Shown here in pieces: positions 43,272 to 56,224 of a stretch of 64,000 nt of DNA (its first letter is position 1; each line of letters starts with the position of its first letter). The notes under the pieces were generated by a model that ran no database searches, was not told where the DNA came from, and was given only the letters and a program-made list of their open reading frames with translations. Position numbers and translations under genes: made by a program. Source of the stretch: Liolophura sinensis (lineage: Eukaryota; Mollusca; Polyplacophora; Chitonida; Chitonidae); contig NC_088301.1 of NCBI RefSeq assembly GCF_032854445.1, positions 18,053,223 through 18,117,222 of the forward strand. Reading direction: 5' to 3'.

Positions 43272-43997
43272 ATTGTCGAAATATATTCGGGTATGAGTTG
43301 GACCATAGCACAGGCCGCAACCTATACATTTTTAATAAGACAAGTGGTTTTCAAACAGCAAAATTAACTTATAAACTGTTTCAGATTGGTGTATGGTCTG
43401 TAAATTCTAATCTTGCCATATCTTACTGGTAGGTCTTGATGCGTGTTGGACGGCCAATGTACGAGATTAGTTAAATACTACAAAAGATATAATAACTCTT
43501 GCAGTGGTGTGAGTTACTTTGAGGGCGGCGTTGGTTAGTTAAGGTCATCGGAGCGGTATGGCGATTTCTTTTCTTATGGACTGATTTTCTATTAAACAAG
43601 ATGTGACATTGGGGATAGTTACCACAAATGGATTTGCAGTGTAGATGAAATTACACACAACCCGGGATAAACATGCAAGCTTCAAATTATGAGGTCCATT
43701 GTTGTCTGTTTATATAGCAGATTTCACTTTTGCATACTTCATACTGATGTAGACTCTCGGTAGAAAGACTGGAAAACTTAATTGAGATATGTGCTTGGCT
43801 CTAACATTAAACAGTATGTAATTTCAGACCGACTGTACAGCGATAGCCAACGTGCTTGAAAGAATTGTTCATGTCCAGCCTCAAAATACCCCACGAAGTA
43901 AGAAACTCTCTTGAAAAAAAGAAAAAAAATATTGACTCTTAGGCGACTGCATAAGCCGTGTTTAGGTGACTGTGGTCAGGGTATAGGTGTTTGATGT

Positions 43998-44222
43998 ATG
44001 CCTAGTCTGTTCAGACGTGCGATGAAATACTCATACATACGTAAATACACATTTACGGAAGAACCTGTCTACCAATACACCACACTCCGTCAATGGCACA
44101 CTGATCGTGCTGAGTATTCGTCTTTATCGACATTAAAACTGGACCCAGCAAACTACAGTGAGGAATTCGTTACATACAGTTTACATATAACTAAAGCCGC
44201 AAGGCGTTTCCCCTTCACCTAA
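43998..44222 (+). CDS. 74-residue frame conserved between the arms (uncertain)
   Basis: Frame MPSLFRRAMKYSYIRKYTFT to KAARRFPFT. The inverted copy at about 50,500-50,720 (minus) keeps the same frame and length except for one AAA to TAA change, with mostly similar residues. This could be a small exon or gene remnant, or simply shared ancestry of non-coding sequence. No family is recognised. Confidence 0.25.
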   Translation: MPSLFRRAMKYSYIRKYTFTEEPVYQYTTLRQWHTDRAEYSSLSTLKLDPANYSEEFVTYSLHITKAARRFPFT

Positions 44223-44984
44223 CCACAAAGAACCGCAGACTCAACATACTTATAGGCATTTAATATAACGTAGGACTACAGTGAAAGCCCGATCCTTTAT
44301 TCTGTTGGAATATAAAAGCGTCTGTAAGCTAAACCAAAGATTAATCAAATTGGAAAATTTAATTACCACACATGACTAATAGCACTGTGACATTGATCCT
44401 TTCGGCGGAAAAGCAAAGAAGACCTTGGGAAGCAGGAACTAAGGAAACGTGACGGTCGGTCGTTCTCCCCGTGTAAAGCTGTCATTCCAGCCGCAGCACC
44501 ACCGGTTTATTATTTGATCACCACTGTTTTCAATGTATAAGAATGACTAAGAAGCAAAACTAAACAAATAGTTCTAAACTGAGATCGGAATAATACATAG
44601 AACGCCTGTTTGAAAATTTACCATCGTGATTTGGTTTACTCAGAGTATGCTTGAATGAATTTCCACCACAGATAAGGCACAAATTGACTTGTTTTTAGAG
44701 TTACTGTAACATTTGAGACAAATCCATCGAGCATTTAAGTCATAGACACTCTCTAGACTGGTGAATAATGACTTGCACAATTATTGCTATTAAAAACATT
44801 TTTAATGGAAACATGCATATTCAGGTTACATAAAGGGAAGTTGAGCATATCAATAAGGTTGAAAATATGTAATTTTTCAGTATAGCTCTTATAAAGCTGT
44901 AAGCACAAGTGTATATGCCTTAACAAGGTTAAGACTTTCAAACAGTTGTCATGACAAATTCTTGACGCCCTATTCGAGCCGATA

Positions 44985-45245
44985 ATGCCAGTGGCTCAGT
45001 TGGTTAGGGCACTAGCACAGCTTAATGGCACAGGAGACTCTCCCAAATGCAGTCCCTTTGAGTTCAAGTCCAGCTTAATTGCTTCCTTTCCGGCCGTACG
45101 TGGTAACCTACGGATGGTCGTGGATCCCCCCCCCCCTTCCCCCAACAATAAGCTGGTCCTTGTTGTATGAATGAAATATTCTTGAGTACGGCTTAACCCC
45201 CCCCCCCCCCCCACACACACACAAAAATTAAAAAATAAAAATAAA
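44985..45245 (+). repeat. tRNA-derived SINE in the left arm
   Basis: GTGGCTCAGTTGGTTAGGGC (A box), TTTGAGTTCAAGTCCAGC (B box), then GGTAACCTACGGATGGTCGTG, with C-rich and A-rich interruptions and a tail near AGTACGGC. It is missing from the right arm. Confidence 0.75.
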
Positions 45246-46415
45246 TCAATACACTATCATGGCAAGTATATTGACGAAACTTACAGGAATCTCACTGGCT
45301 GAGTCAAAACACTGAGATCCCGCTACTTTGTATCTAACTTGTTGATTTGTGCATACTCACATTTGGCATACCCACCAAACATATATAGAGCAGTAGATAT
45401 AAAATATAAGCGATGAATGAAAAACGTAAACAATGCCCAACATCACAACACATGTCACCACATTAAGACGCACAAGCGGGACTGTGGTATGACATACTGA
45501 GGCCTCTCTTCTTGTCAGGTGTCTCTACATACTGTAAATGGCGACACTAACTAAAAATCATGGAGTTTAGTTATAAATGAAGAGAAAATCGTTCGTGTGC
45601 GTGTGCGTGGATGTGCGTGCGTGTGTGTGTGTGTTTGTATATAAACAATTCAGTGTTTTAACTGTATGTGTATCACAGGCATGATGTGCAAGAGTCTGAA
45701 GCTGCTATATTACCTACCTGTGTGGGTTTGTAATGACTACCCAGTACGGAGAACTCTTAGAAACTACACGTGTTTACTTCAAAATGTATATGGACAACAT
45801 CATTTCAGGCGGTAGATATAAGAGAGGTCTATAATGAGATTTCACCGCTATTAAACAGGATGTTGGAGTTAATTACCAGAAAATGGAGATGCATTATAGA
45901 TGAAATCCGTGATAATGATGCATGATAGAATTTGGAAGGTTAAATGTTTTGTTGTGACAGAATACAATTTAATTTGATACAGATTCCGACCTTGGTGGCA
46001 AGGCAAGACTTAATTTAGGTGCAAGTTAGACCCTACCTGTAAGAGGTGGATAAATTTAGACTTATTGTACGACGGAAAACCCCAAACATACATAGACCTA
46101 TTTTATACTGTACTATAGGCAATGTATTGTAACAGTAAACGAATAGAGTGAAAGCAGACAACACTTTGTACTAGTAACTTCCATTCTATAATACATTTAT
46201 ATGTGCCTTGTTTTTGCAACTTTTCCCAAATGCAAGATGATGTGCTGAATGAAAGTGCTAAATGTGCATGGACTTAAAACTTAAACATTATGATGACCTT
46301 TAGATGAGAGCGTGTTGTATAAGATGATCTAACTTGAGTTGTAAGTGGCACATTTAATCTCATATTTTTGAACCATTGTGAAATTTCAAGACAAACATTG
46401 TTGTTTTGCACTTAG

Positions 46416-48199
46416 CAAGGATAAGGCCTTCATTGTAAAATACCGAAGGGGTGATCTTTGCGAACAATGCGTGTGGTGATGATTCAGCTAATTCAGCTGT
46501 TGTTTTACCATTAATTATTTATTTGAACCAAAATTCCTTCGAATGGCAAGGTGGTATTAAGTAACGCCATGGATGTACACAGTAGAATGTTCTTAAGAGT
46601 CGGACTCAATGGTGAATTGTGCAGAATCCGGTACATATGCTGTTTCACGAAATATAGGTATAAGTGTACACGTAATGAGATTACCGTGTTCGTGGCAAAC
46701 TCAGAGAGTTTTCTATTTGTTGATAGCGGAAGATACTTAGTAAATTTAGATACAAGTTTCTTTATCGAAATGTTTTATATACGAGTCGGGTCCTACCGTT
46801 TTCTTCGTCCAAAGTTTCAGTGATGTTTTAGCATGCAATTAGACATATTAGGTGTCGGTATAAACTTCAGTCATAAGGCTAGTATCAGCGACTTAGAGGT
46901 CATGCAGCCTGAACTGTTCACACAACGCTTATCATTTCCCTGCATATAGACATATTAATCAACTATCTGCCGTGGTTTGTGAACCGTTGGTGCCACGTAG
47001 AAGAGTCAGGTTTCTTAAACTTTTAAAAGAGACAGAGACGGTTTAGCTAGTTGACAAAGGCTTGTAGACGATCCATGACTTTTTGTCACGGGTGTTTGAT
47101 TGGTGGCAAGGAGGCAAAGAGTTATACTGCTGATTGACTCGTCAATTGTAGATAATTTCATTAAGACAATGCTGGTGGCCTTTCGATTGATAGCATGGAG
47201 ACAAACTGAGATTACAAATAGTCGACAACTATAGCACACAATTTCGAAGGCTGAAAGTAGACAATATCGGTACACAAATGACATGAACGTGCAATGTATA
47301 GTACTAAAAGACAGTAGTCTGCAGCGCAGTTAAAACAGCAAAATCACAGTATAGCACTGGTCCCCAGATTGTCGGGCATGCTTGTAGAAGTTAGAGCTGA
47401 TATTGCAGACAGGGTAGTGGTGAATCCTATCTCAAGGAGAAAAGAAGGATGAACACGAGTGCAATAGTACCTCATGATTCAGCCAAAAACATAGACAGGT
47501 AAAAATTACCTGTGGACACACAGAGATACACTTGCCATCCACGAACACAGATTCCCCTCCCAGTTGATTACATCCCAATCTGATATCGACACTACATTCC
47601 CAACAATAACGTCAAGCCATAATTGATAAGAACCTACACTACATACACGTACATATACATTTGTTTATTTTTTTAACTGGTGCTTCATTTGTACGACGGT
47701 CAGCATTATGGTGGAAGGAAATGGGACAGAGCCAGGGGAATACCCACGACCATGCGCAGATACGTAAAAATATGTCAGAGTAAGAATGGGCATAATTCCC
47801 TGTACATGTATGGATGCATGCGATCAATCTAGAGGCTAACCGCCATGTTTCGGAACTGTTTTCTCATGCCACATAAGCGGCACGAATTCCGCGCCTGGAG
47901 TAGGCAGTGTAGATGTTCTTTTCATTTTTTGTTTTTTTTTTTGTTTTGCAGAGACAGCTATCTGTCAGCAAGGAAATAAACTACGTATAACGTAATATAC
48001 TGATTATATTAGTATACACAGTTGGACGAGGTTTGAATGTGCAAAGTGATAGTTTGTTGTACGAAAACATGAGTGTTGCATGCAGAGATTGATTGTAATC
48101 TCCAGATTGGATACAGATAGCTAGGTATAGACGTTATGTCTTGAAAATGTCGCAAGCAAAATATAAATCTTTTTTTTTTCGAACGCTGGGTCCCATACA
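46416..48199. other. spacer of the giant inverted repeat
   Basis: About 1.8 kb of unique sequence. A 90-codon frame on + (46,551-46,823, starting MVLSNAMDVHSRMF) has no recognisable family. A SINE fragment lies at 47,655-47,775. No transposase or RNA gene is visible. Confidence 0.6.
47655..47775 (-). repeat. SINE fragment in the palindrome spacer
   Basis: On + GTACGACGGTCAGCATTATGG then ATACCCACGACCATGCGCAG, the reverse complement of the SINE body and tail seen at 39.2 kb. Confidence 0.55.
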
Positions 48200-51100
48200 A
48201 CACTTTAAGTGTTTGCCTTGAAATTTCAGAATGGTACAAAAAATATGAGATCAAATGTGCCACTTACAACTCAAGTTAGATCATCTTATACAACACGCTC
48301 CCATCTAAAGGTCATCATAATGTTTAAGTTTTAAGTCCATGCACATTTAGCACTTTCATTCAGCACATCATCTTGCATTTGGGAAAAGTTGCAAAAACAA
48401 GGCACATATAAATGTATTATAGAATGGAAGTTACTAGTATAACTATTGTCTGCTTCCAGTCTATTCGTTTACTGTTACAATACATTGCCTATAGTACAGT
48501 ATAAAATAGGTCTATGTATCTTTGGGGTTTTACGTCGTACAATAAGTCTAAATTTATCCACCTCTTACCTGTAGGATCTAACTTGCACCTAAATTAAGTC
48601 GCCTTGCCTTGCCACCAAGGTCGGAATCTGTATCAAATTGAATTGTATTCTGTCACAATAAAACATTTAACCTTCCAAACTCTATCATGCATCATTATCA
48701 CGGATTTCATCTATAATGCATCTCCATTTTCTGGTAATTAACTCCAACATCCTGTTTAATAGCGATGAAATCTCATTATAGACCTCTCTAATATCTACCG
48801 CCTGAAATAATGTTGTCCATATACATTTAGAAGTAAACACGTGTAGTTTCTAAGAGTTCACCGTACTGGGTAGTCATTACAAACCTACATAGGTAGGTAA
48901 TATATCAGCTTCAGACTCTCGCACATGATGCCTGCGATACACATACAGTTAAAACACTGAATTGTTTATACACAAACACACACACACATACACACACACA
49001 CACATGAAAGATTTCCTTTTTATTTAATACTAAACCTCATGATTATTAGTTCGACACAAATGCTCAACCATGCGGTATCTGTATTGGCAATAGAGAGCCT
49101 TTATTCTTTGTAAAGGGAGGCTACAGTTATACATAAACACTGCGAACAATATGTATCAAATAGCACTGTCGGTCCCTAAAGGCCACGAAAATCTCATTTA
49201 GTAATAAGAAAACATAGCTTCAGACTCGAAGACTTGCACAGTGTTTGCCTGGCTGCTACCTAATCGTTTCTCCCAACCCTAGTTCACTGGCGCATGTAAT
49301 TCCGACTAAATTTAACTACTGATCCGATTTTAGTGTACAGTAAATTATACAGTATGTAGAGACAACTGGCAAGAAGAAAGGCTTCAACATGTCATATCGG
49401 AATCTCGCTTGTCCGTATATGTTATGTCTGTATTTGTATATCGGCTTGATGGGTATGCCCAAACGTGCCCTAGACAGATCAGCTAGTTAGAAGCAGAGTA
49501 GCTCGATCTCAGTGTTTTGACTCATACTTGCTATTTTTGTGTACTGTATATACTTCGTCAATTGGCCGCGGGCTGCATGCAAACTGGTGCGTTATTTCCG
49601 GCTCATTCTACTATAACCCATGTACTAAATCAAGCTGAAAATGACTTTAAATTAGAGTCAGTTAGAGTGCTTAGAATTAGAGTGCCTATGGTTTCTTTAA
49701 AATAGAAGGAATACACTACAAACACGCAAGGGGAAACAGCTGATTAATGTCTTACTATTTCACAGCGTATCACATCCAACATTTAAAATATTATGAACTA
49801 ACTTTGTCACAAATCTTAAAGAGAAAACAAAACATATACATAAATGATGTAAAGTATATTTGACATTATATGTTTAAATTGTTTGAAAAGATTTGTCATG
49901 ACAACTGTTTGGAAGTCTTAACCTTGTTAAGGCTCACAGCTTTATAAAGGCTAGACTGAAAAATTACATATTTTCAAACATATTGATAAGCTCAACGTGC
50001 CTTTATGTAACCCGAATATACGTGTTTTCAGTAAAATGTTCTTAATAGCAACAATTGTGCAAGTCATGATTCGCCAGTCTAGAATGTTTCTTTATTCAAA
50101 GTGCTTGATGAATTTGTGTCGAATATTACTATATCTCTAAAAACAAGTCATGGCGATTTTGTTTCACTTGTGGTGGAAATTTCAAGAATACTTTGAATAA
50201 ACCAGTTCACGATGGTAAATTTAGAGGCAGTCGTTCTATGTATTATTCAGATCTCAGTTTGGAACTATTTATTTAGTTTTGCTTCTTAGCCATTCTTATA
50301 CATTCAAAATACAGGTGATCAAATAATAAACCTGTGGTGCTGCGGCTGGAATGACAGCTTGACACTGTAAGAAGAACCGAGCACAACAGAACTTACAAGA
50401 CCGTCACAAGTTGCTACAGAATAAAGTCGGGATCGAGTTTTCAGTGCAGGCCAACGTTATATTAAATGCCTCTAAGCATGTTGAGTCTGAGGTTCTTTGT
50501 GGTTAGGTGAAGGGGAAACGCCTGGCGGCTTTAGTGATACGCAAACTGTATGTAATGAACTCCTCACTGTAGTTTGCTGGGTCCAGTTTTAATGTCGATA
50601 AAGACGAATAATCAGCACGATCAGTGTGCCATTGACGGAGTTTGGTGTATTGGTTGACAGGTTTTTCCGTTAATGTATATTAACGTATGTAAGAGAATTT
50701 CATCGCGCGTCTGAACAAACTGGACATGCATTAAAAACCTCGTCCCCGACCACAGTCACCTAAACAAGGCTCATGCAGCCGCCTAAAAGTTCATTAAATG
50801 TTTTTGTTTTTTTTTCGCTCTTGTCTAGGCAGATCTTACTTCTCGAGGCATGCGAGACTGTTTGACATAAACAATTTTTTCCAGCACGTTGCCTATCGCT
50901 GTACAGTCGGTCTAAATTTATGCACCGTTTAATGTTAGGGCCAAGCATATATCGCAATGAAGTTGTCCAGTCTTGCTGCCGAGAGTCTACATCAGTGTGC
51001 AATAAACAAAAATGAATGGTACTATGTCAAAAGACAATTTACAACCTCTCGACATGTAGCATGCATGTTAATCCCGGGTTGTGTGGCATTTTGCTCCCAT

Positions 51101-52850
51101 GACCTTAACTAATCAACACCTCACTCAGTTCCGTCAAATAACAAAATGCAAGAGTTTATTGTATCCTTTTGTAGTATTCAGCTAATCTCGCAAATTGGCC
51201 GTCCAACACTCAACAAGTCCTACCAGTAAGATGAGGCAAGAATGGAATTTACAGACAAAAAAACATTCTCGAGCAACTTGAGTATAAAGGTCAAAATTAC
51301 CCGATTATCCTTGTTCTTGCGACCTTGCGTACACTTCAAATAAAAGCTTTTACTGGCTTAACAAAAAACTCTGCACGGACATGGATCCTTCAAAATTTAA
51401 AAAGTATTTAAAATCTATATGCCACTGTTACATGGTTTACACGTGATTTCTTCACTGTTTTGTTGAACGTTTGTACGACCATGCATCAATCGGGAAGAGA
51501 TTATAAGTTAATATTGCTGTTTGCAAACCACGTGTCTTATTTAACATCTATAGGTTGCGGCCTCACAGGTCACCTGTCCAAGGACCAGGCTCATACCGGA
51601 AGTGTGTATTTCGACAGTTTTCACTACAGACTGTATCTTTTTTCTTAAGTACTTAAATTGATGTCTTCAAAAACATTTGCTCGCCTTAGGGTATAACAGC
51701 TTAAACTTTTTTTAAAACATGCACAGTTAGCTTTTTCTTTTGATTTTAAACAGCTCATCCAGATACCATTTGTTTACCTACGTAGGTGATTTCTTTTCTG
51801 TATGAGATCTACCAGCACTGCACACTATGGTTATCTACACTTTTTCCAAAGTGTCTGTTAATATAGTAAATGTACGTTAAAGCTAGAGTTGCATAAGACG
51901 CTTAACGCCTCAGGGGTATTCTTAACACACGCTAAAACAACTGTAATGCTAAACTTCTCTGTTAACGTTACAGCACAATAGCGTTATAGTCAGTACCATT
52001 TGTTCTCAAAGTTGTTTTTCTCCTAATTATACGTTAGTTATTGTGCTCGGTGAGAGTTTGTACATAAGCGAATTTGTGTTCTTATTATGAGGTAAAAGGA
52101 CTAGATATTTTACTGGTTAAGCTGTGCGGCGACGAATTGTTCGCTAATGTCGAATACACGAGTTGTCTAAATTCCTTTCGCATACTGGTTATTACCAGAT
52201 CTTATCTCTACCAGTCACACGCTGTGATTATTTCCGTGTTCATAGTTTGACCGTGAGCAATAATAGCTAGTCACTCTTCTTGAATGTCTATAACATTTAA
52301 CGTCATGGTGCTGTTAAATAAAACATACTGGAACGATTTAGAACCGATTTAGATCTACTGAGTTTCATTTATAGCATGAAAAGTTTGCAATTAAAGTTGC
52401 CATGCGCAGGATTGAATGTATATTACCTTTATCAGCAATTTGTGTTGTTTATGCGTATGCCAGTGTGACAATTGTGAGAATTTTAATTGAACTTTCGTTC
52501 TTCGCTGAGTGTAAGCAATCTTTTCTTATTATTATCTTCTGAACAATGGCTAGTTAATTAGTTTTTAGTCGTTATGGAAAGGTTTACTGTAAAGCAGTTT
52601 TGTAGATATCCGCCGTCGAACAGTTTTTTTTAAATGCCAAAGACGCGCTAAGGTTGTCCCGAGGAGGGCTCGATTATAAATATACCAGGGCTAGTATTTA
52701 CGTCACATCCATTCTTCTTCATTTAACAAACACACACGCATAATTCGAGTTCCATCTGTCGGAATAGATTCGCCCATCTGTTCCGAGCTTGGCTAATGAC
52801 CAATCAACAGCACTCATGTACTACTAGGCCTTCTATTCCCCCCCCCCCCC
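48200..52850 (-). repeat. right arm of giant inverted repeat
   Basis: Reverse complement counterpart of 40,735-46,415, in order throughout. It has its own insert relative to the left arm near 49,530-49,860. CA-rich microsatellite at 48,970-49,005 pairs with the GT-rich stretch at 45,598-45,635. Confidence 0.88.
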
Positions 52851-53403
52851 CCCCCACCCCCACCATACCCACCCACCCACCCACCCACAATGTGACAATT
52901 GTGAGAATTTTAATTGAACTTTCGTTCTTCGCTGAGTGTAAGCAATCTTTTCTTATTATTATCTTCTGAACAATGGCTAGTTAATTAGTTTTTAGTCGTT
53001 ATGGAAAGGTTTACTGTAAAGCAGTTTTGTAGATATCCGCCGTCGAACAGTTTTTTTTAAATGCCAAAGACGCGCTAGTATTTACGTCACATCCATTCTT
53101 CTTCATTTAACAAACACACACGCATAATTCGAGTTCCATCTGTCGGAATAGATTCGCCCATCTGTTCCGAGCTTGGCTAATGACCAATCAACAGCACTCA
53201 TGTACTACTAGGCCTTCTATTCCCCCCCCCCCCACCCCCACCATACCCACCCACCCACCCACCCACATGTACGAGTTCCATCTGTCGGAATAGATTCGCC
53301 CATCTGTTCCGAGCTTGGCTAATGACCAATCAACAGCACTCATGTACTACTAGGCCTTCTATTCCCCCCCCCCCCACCCCCACCATACCCACCCACCCAG
53401 CCA
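52464..53403. repeat. local triplication at the outer end of the right arm with C-rich microsatellites
   Basis: TGTGACAATTGTGAGAATTT at 52,464 recurs at 52,891 (427 bp offset). The GAGTTCCATCTGTCGGAATA segment occurs a third time at ~53,274. Each copy ends in a poly-C plus (CCCA)n tract (about 52,838, 53,222, 53,364), which is the probable site of unequal exchange. Confidence 0.85.
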
Positions 53404-53454
53404 CCTCCTCCCTCGCGCCCACACTCCCTCCACCTGCATGCATTAGTGACTTTA

Positions 53455-53795
53455 AAATGTGATCTACAATCATGTGGTCTTGGTGACTATAAATCGTCGT
53501 CTACAATCATGTGGTCTTGGGGGCTATAAACCATCGTCTACAATCATGTGGTCTTGGTGACTATAAACCGTCGTCTAAAGTCATGTGGTCTTCGTGACAA
53601 TAAACCGTCGTTTAACATCTTCTGGTCTTCATGAATACAAACAGTCGTCTACCATCTTGTGATCTTCGTACCTACACACCGTCGTCTACTATCGTGCGGT
53701 GTTCGTGGCCACAAATCGTCGTCTACTACGGTGTGGTCTTCGTGACTACAAATCGCCGTCTACCATCGTGTGGACGAACGCCGCTTACAGACCAC
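53455..53795 (+). repeat. ~36 bp minisatellite, second array
   Basis: About nine diverged units such as ATGTGGTCTTGGTGACTATA + AATCGTCGTCTACAATC. It is the same family and the same orientation as 39,625-40,625, so the inverted repeat lies between two direct pieces of one minisatellite. Confidence 0.85.
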
Positions 53796-53954
53796 TTGAC
53801 TCACACCATTGTGGTGAGCATATCTCTACATCACTCATGCTAAACTTCATCAGTAATTTGCCAAAGGTGGCTGGATTATCTCCCGCATCTTCGGATTCCT
53901 TCAGGAATAAAACTGACCACCGTTGTGTGCGTGAAAAATTCTTGAGTCTTGAGA

Positions 53955-54150
53955 AGCCTCAGTGGTCGAGGGGTTAAGTGTGGCACAATGGCCCGTGGAC
54001 ATCTCTCTAATGTGACCACTGAGAGCTCAAGACAAGCTCATGCTGGCTACCTGTCTGGTGTCAGTAACCTGCGGATGGTCATGGGCTGTGTCCGCTTTGC
54101 CTCAGCTAAAATGCTGGGAAATATTTGTCAAGTATTTCCCAGCAAAGAAT
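53955..54150 (+). repeat. degenerate tRNA-derived SINE
   Basis: Head GCCTCAGTGGTCGAGGGGTT, body AACCTGCGGATGGTCATGGG. The tail is diverged. Confidence 0.5.
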
Positions 54151-54289
54151 GGTTTATCATACAGTAACTGAAAGTCATGCGCACAAATATCGTCATATGG
54201 TGATTTTAGATTTTTAATTTTACAATGATATAAAGTCATGTCTTAATTGAGAGTAAGCAGAGTCCTGGGGGAAAAGTACAACATACTGC

Positions 54290-55779
54290 GTTACCTCGTT
54301 TGAGTGCCATTGAGCTCACATAGGATTGGCAAAGTACAGTGTGCACTATCACCCACAAGACTCGTCTAAATGACAAGTGTCATGATTCACCCAGCCATTT
54401 TGCTGGTTTCTTGTGTTTTGATTCAGTATCACTACGCATAAAGAGCGCATGAATCTGAGTTGAGAGATATCTACCTTTTAATCAAATTAATCATTCAAGT
54501 ATATATCAGGTGAATAAAATGACAACCTCTGAAGTTTCCGTGATATTAAATACATCAACTTTGGTTAACATCAGTACATAGAAAAACAGTTCAGGAATGT
54601 ATACAGCAAATGAACAATATTTTTAATTAATTAAACGCGTGATAAACATCTCTTTGCAACAGACAGTAAAAGTGCTTAATGCTGAACTGTAACATACATA
54701 AATATGTTTATGCAAACAACTTATATAAAAACCGCCTTATAATGTTAATTCATATACATTTAAAGATTTAAATCGCCCCGTTTTTGCGATAAACCCATGC
54801 AACTGACGACATAAATGAATGCATTTATATAAAAAATGGAAGTTTTTATAAAATACTGCGTGCATTTTTAAAAAATGTCCATGTATTATTCGCGAGTTTT
54901 TGGCAAAGAAACACACCTTTAACATGTTAAACGTTAATTACAATGTACATTCTATTAATCAACATGTATACACCGCCCTACTACAGCGTGATAACGTTAC
55001 AGCGTGATTTAGGCTAAAAGTGGAATTCAGGAGTTCTGAATACCCTGTCTGAAGGTAAAATAATTATTTAGTCTTCCTTACGTCGTACGCTGGGTTCATC
55101 CACCTTTGACGTAGTACATAACTTTGGGATACCACGGAGAGTTCTTGGTCAGACCCTCTATCAGAACATTTAATAATTTTACTTCAAATATATTAACGAA
55201 GACTCAGACTATCTTGAAGATCCTCAACAAAAATTACGATCAACATCAGTTCAGATATAATCCCTTCTCGATATTTTAGTATTTATACCAAGAACATACA
55301 AGCTGCAATCGGAAGTATACAATTGATCATCTGCTCCGGGGAGACACATACGGAGGTTTCAATACTACAAAGTTAGAAATCTCCTGGGCGTAAATTTATT
55401 AAGCGCTTCAAAATCAGATCGGGAGAGCAGTCAAAATGTAGTTGCAAAGTCAGAAATTGCAAATAATGTCTTATTAGATGGCACATCATATAAACAATTC
55501 TCGCCTTATTCATAAAAAAAAACTATGTTTAGTAACTTTAGGGATGTGTCTCCAAACTGTCCCAGATATGTGTTTAAAACAAAACACTTATTTTTTCTGC
55601 TTGTATTCCATGCACCGTAGCAGACAACTGCTTCTCTGTTACTTGTTCCCAGTGTTATTTGTCGTTTGTATATCATGTCCTTTATATTCTTTTAGGAAAG
55701 GTGTTTTGAGCTGTTTTGGTAATTGCAATTATCTGTTCAGAAGATTACATTATTGTCTTGCTCGACATTCGCGCCAAAC
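54290..55779. repeat. paralogue of 29.5-30.5 kb, interrupted at its end by the BEL element
   Basis: Shares AAGACTCGTCTAAATGACAAGT and TGCTTCTCTGTTACTTG with 29.57 and 30.39 kb. It includes a broken version of the candidate terminal exon. No intact gene. 54,540-55,480 is otherwise featureless AT-rich DNA. Confidence 0.6.
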
Positions 55780-55784
55780 TTCCC
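55780..55784 (+). repeat. 5 bp target duplication TTCCC (left)
   Basis: It directly precedes the 5' LTR and is repeated at 63506-63510 after the 3' LTR. Five base pairs is normal for BEL/Pao elements. Confidence 0.8.
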
Positions 55785-56224
55785 TGTTAAAGCTGTAGTT
55801 TGCAGCAAATTCAGCTTGTCTCCCCTGATATAGGGCTTGTTTGACCACTATACGGCATTCAGGTGTGGCCAGTGAGAATCGGGTGTGGTCACTGACCGGC
55901 ACAGGTCGTGCTCTGCTTGCACATGTTATCCCGTCGTGCGATTCTGCGTTTCTGCGTAACAAAGCCAAAGTGGTGCGTATCTGTTCTTTGTTTTTGTATG
56001 GTGGTAGTTTTTGTGTACGTTTCATGTCCTATTAATTTAGAGAAAATACTCAAAACAATTGTTTTTGTCACGTGCCCACGTGGTACTTTGTTCAGTGTAA
56101 TGTCTTTGTGTTGTAGTTTTACGGAGCAACGATATTAAAGGCTTCTGTAGCAGAAACGTTGGCGTTTGTTCTTCTTTCCGACTCGGCGGTCGAACCCAAC
56201 GAAACGGAACGGGCCGCTGTAACA
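55785..56224 (+). repeat. BEL 5' LTR
   Basis: Starts TGTTAAAGCTGTAGTTTGC, ends GGGCCGCTGTAACA. Same length as 63066-63505. Confidence 0.9.

Larger units (their letters stand above)
40735..46415 (+). repeat. left arm of giant inverted repeat
   Basis: Colinear in reverse complement with 48,200-52,850. Examples: TTTGGACAGATGGAACTCGA (40,780) versus the complement at 52,750; CCACTAGCAT-free stretch ACAGACACTTTGGAAAAAAT (42,571) versus 51,840; AAACATTATGATGACCTTTA (46,285) versus 48,315. Identity is moderate to high with indels. The left arm is longer because of a SINE (40.9 kb), a MITE (41.25 kb), a 457 bp tandem duplication (42.44 kb) and a SINE (44.99 kb). Confidence 0.88.

Noticed and set aside
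46551-46823. 90-codon frame in the palindrome spacer as a transposase fragment
   Set aside because: There is no catalytic or DNA-binding motif, and length and composition are compatible with chance.
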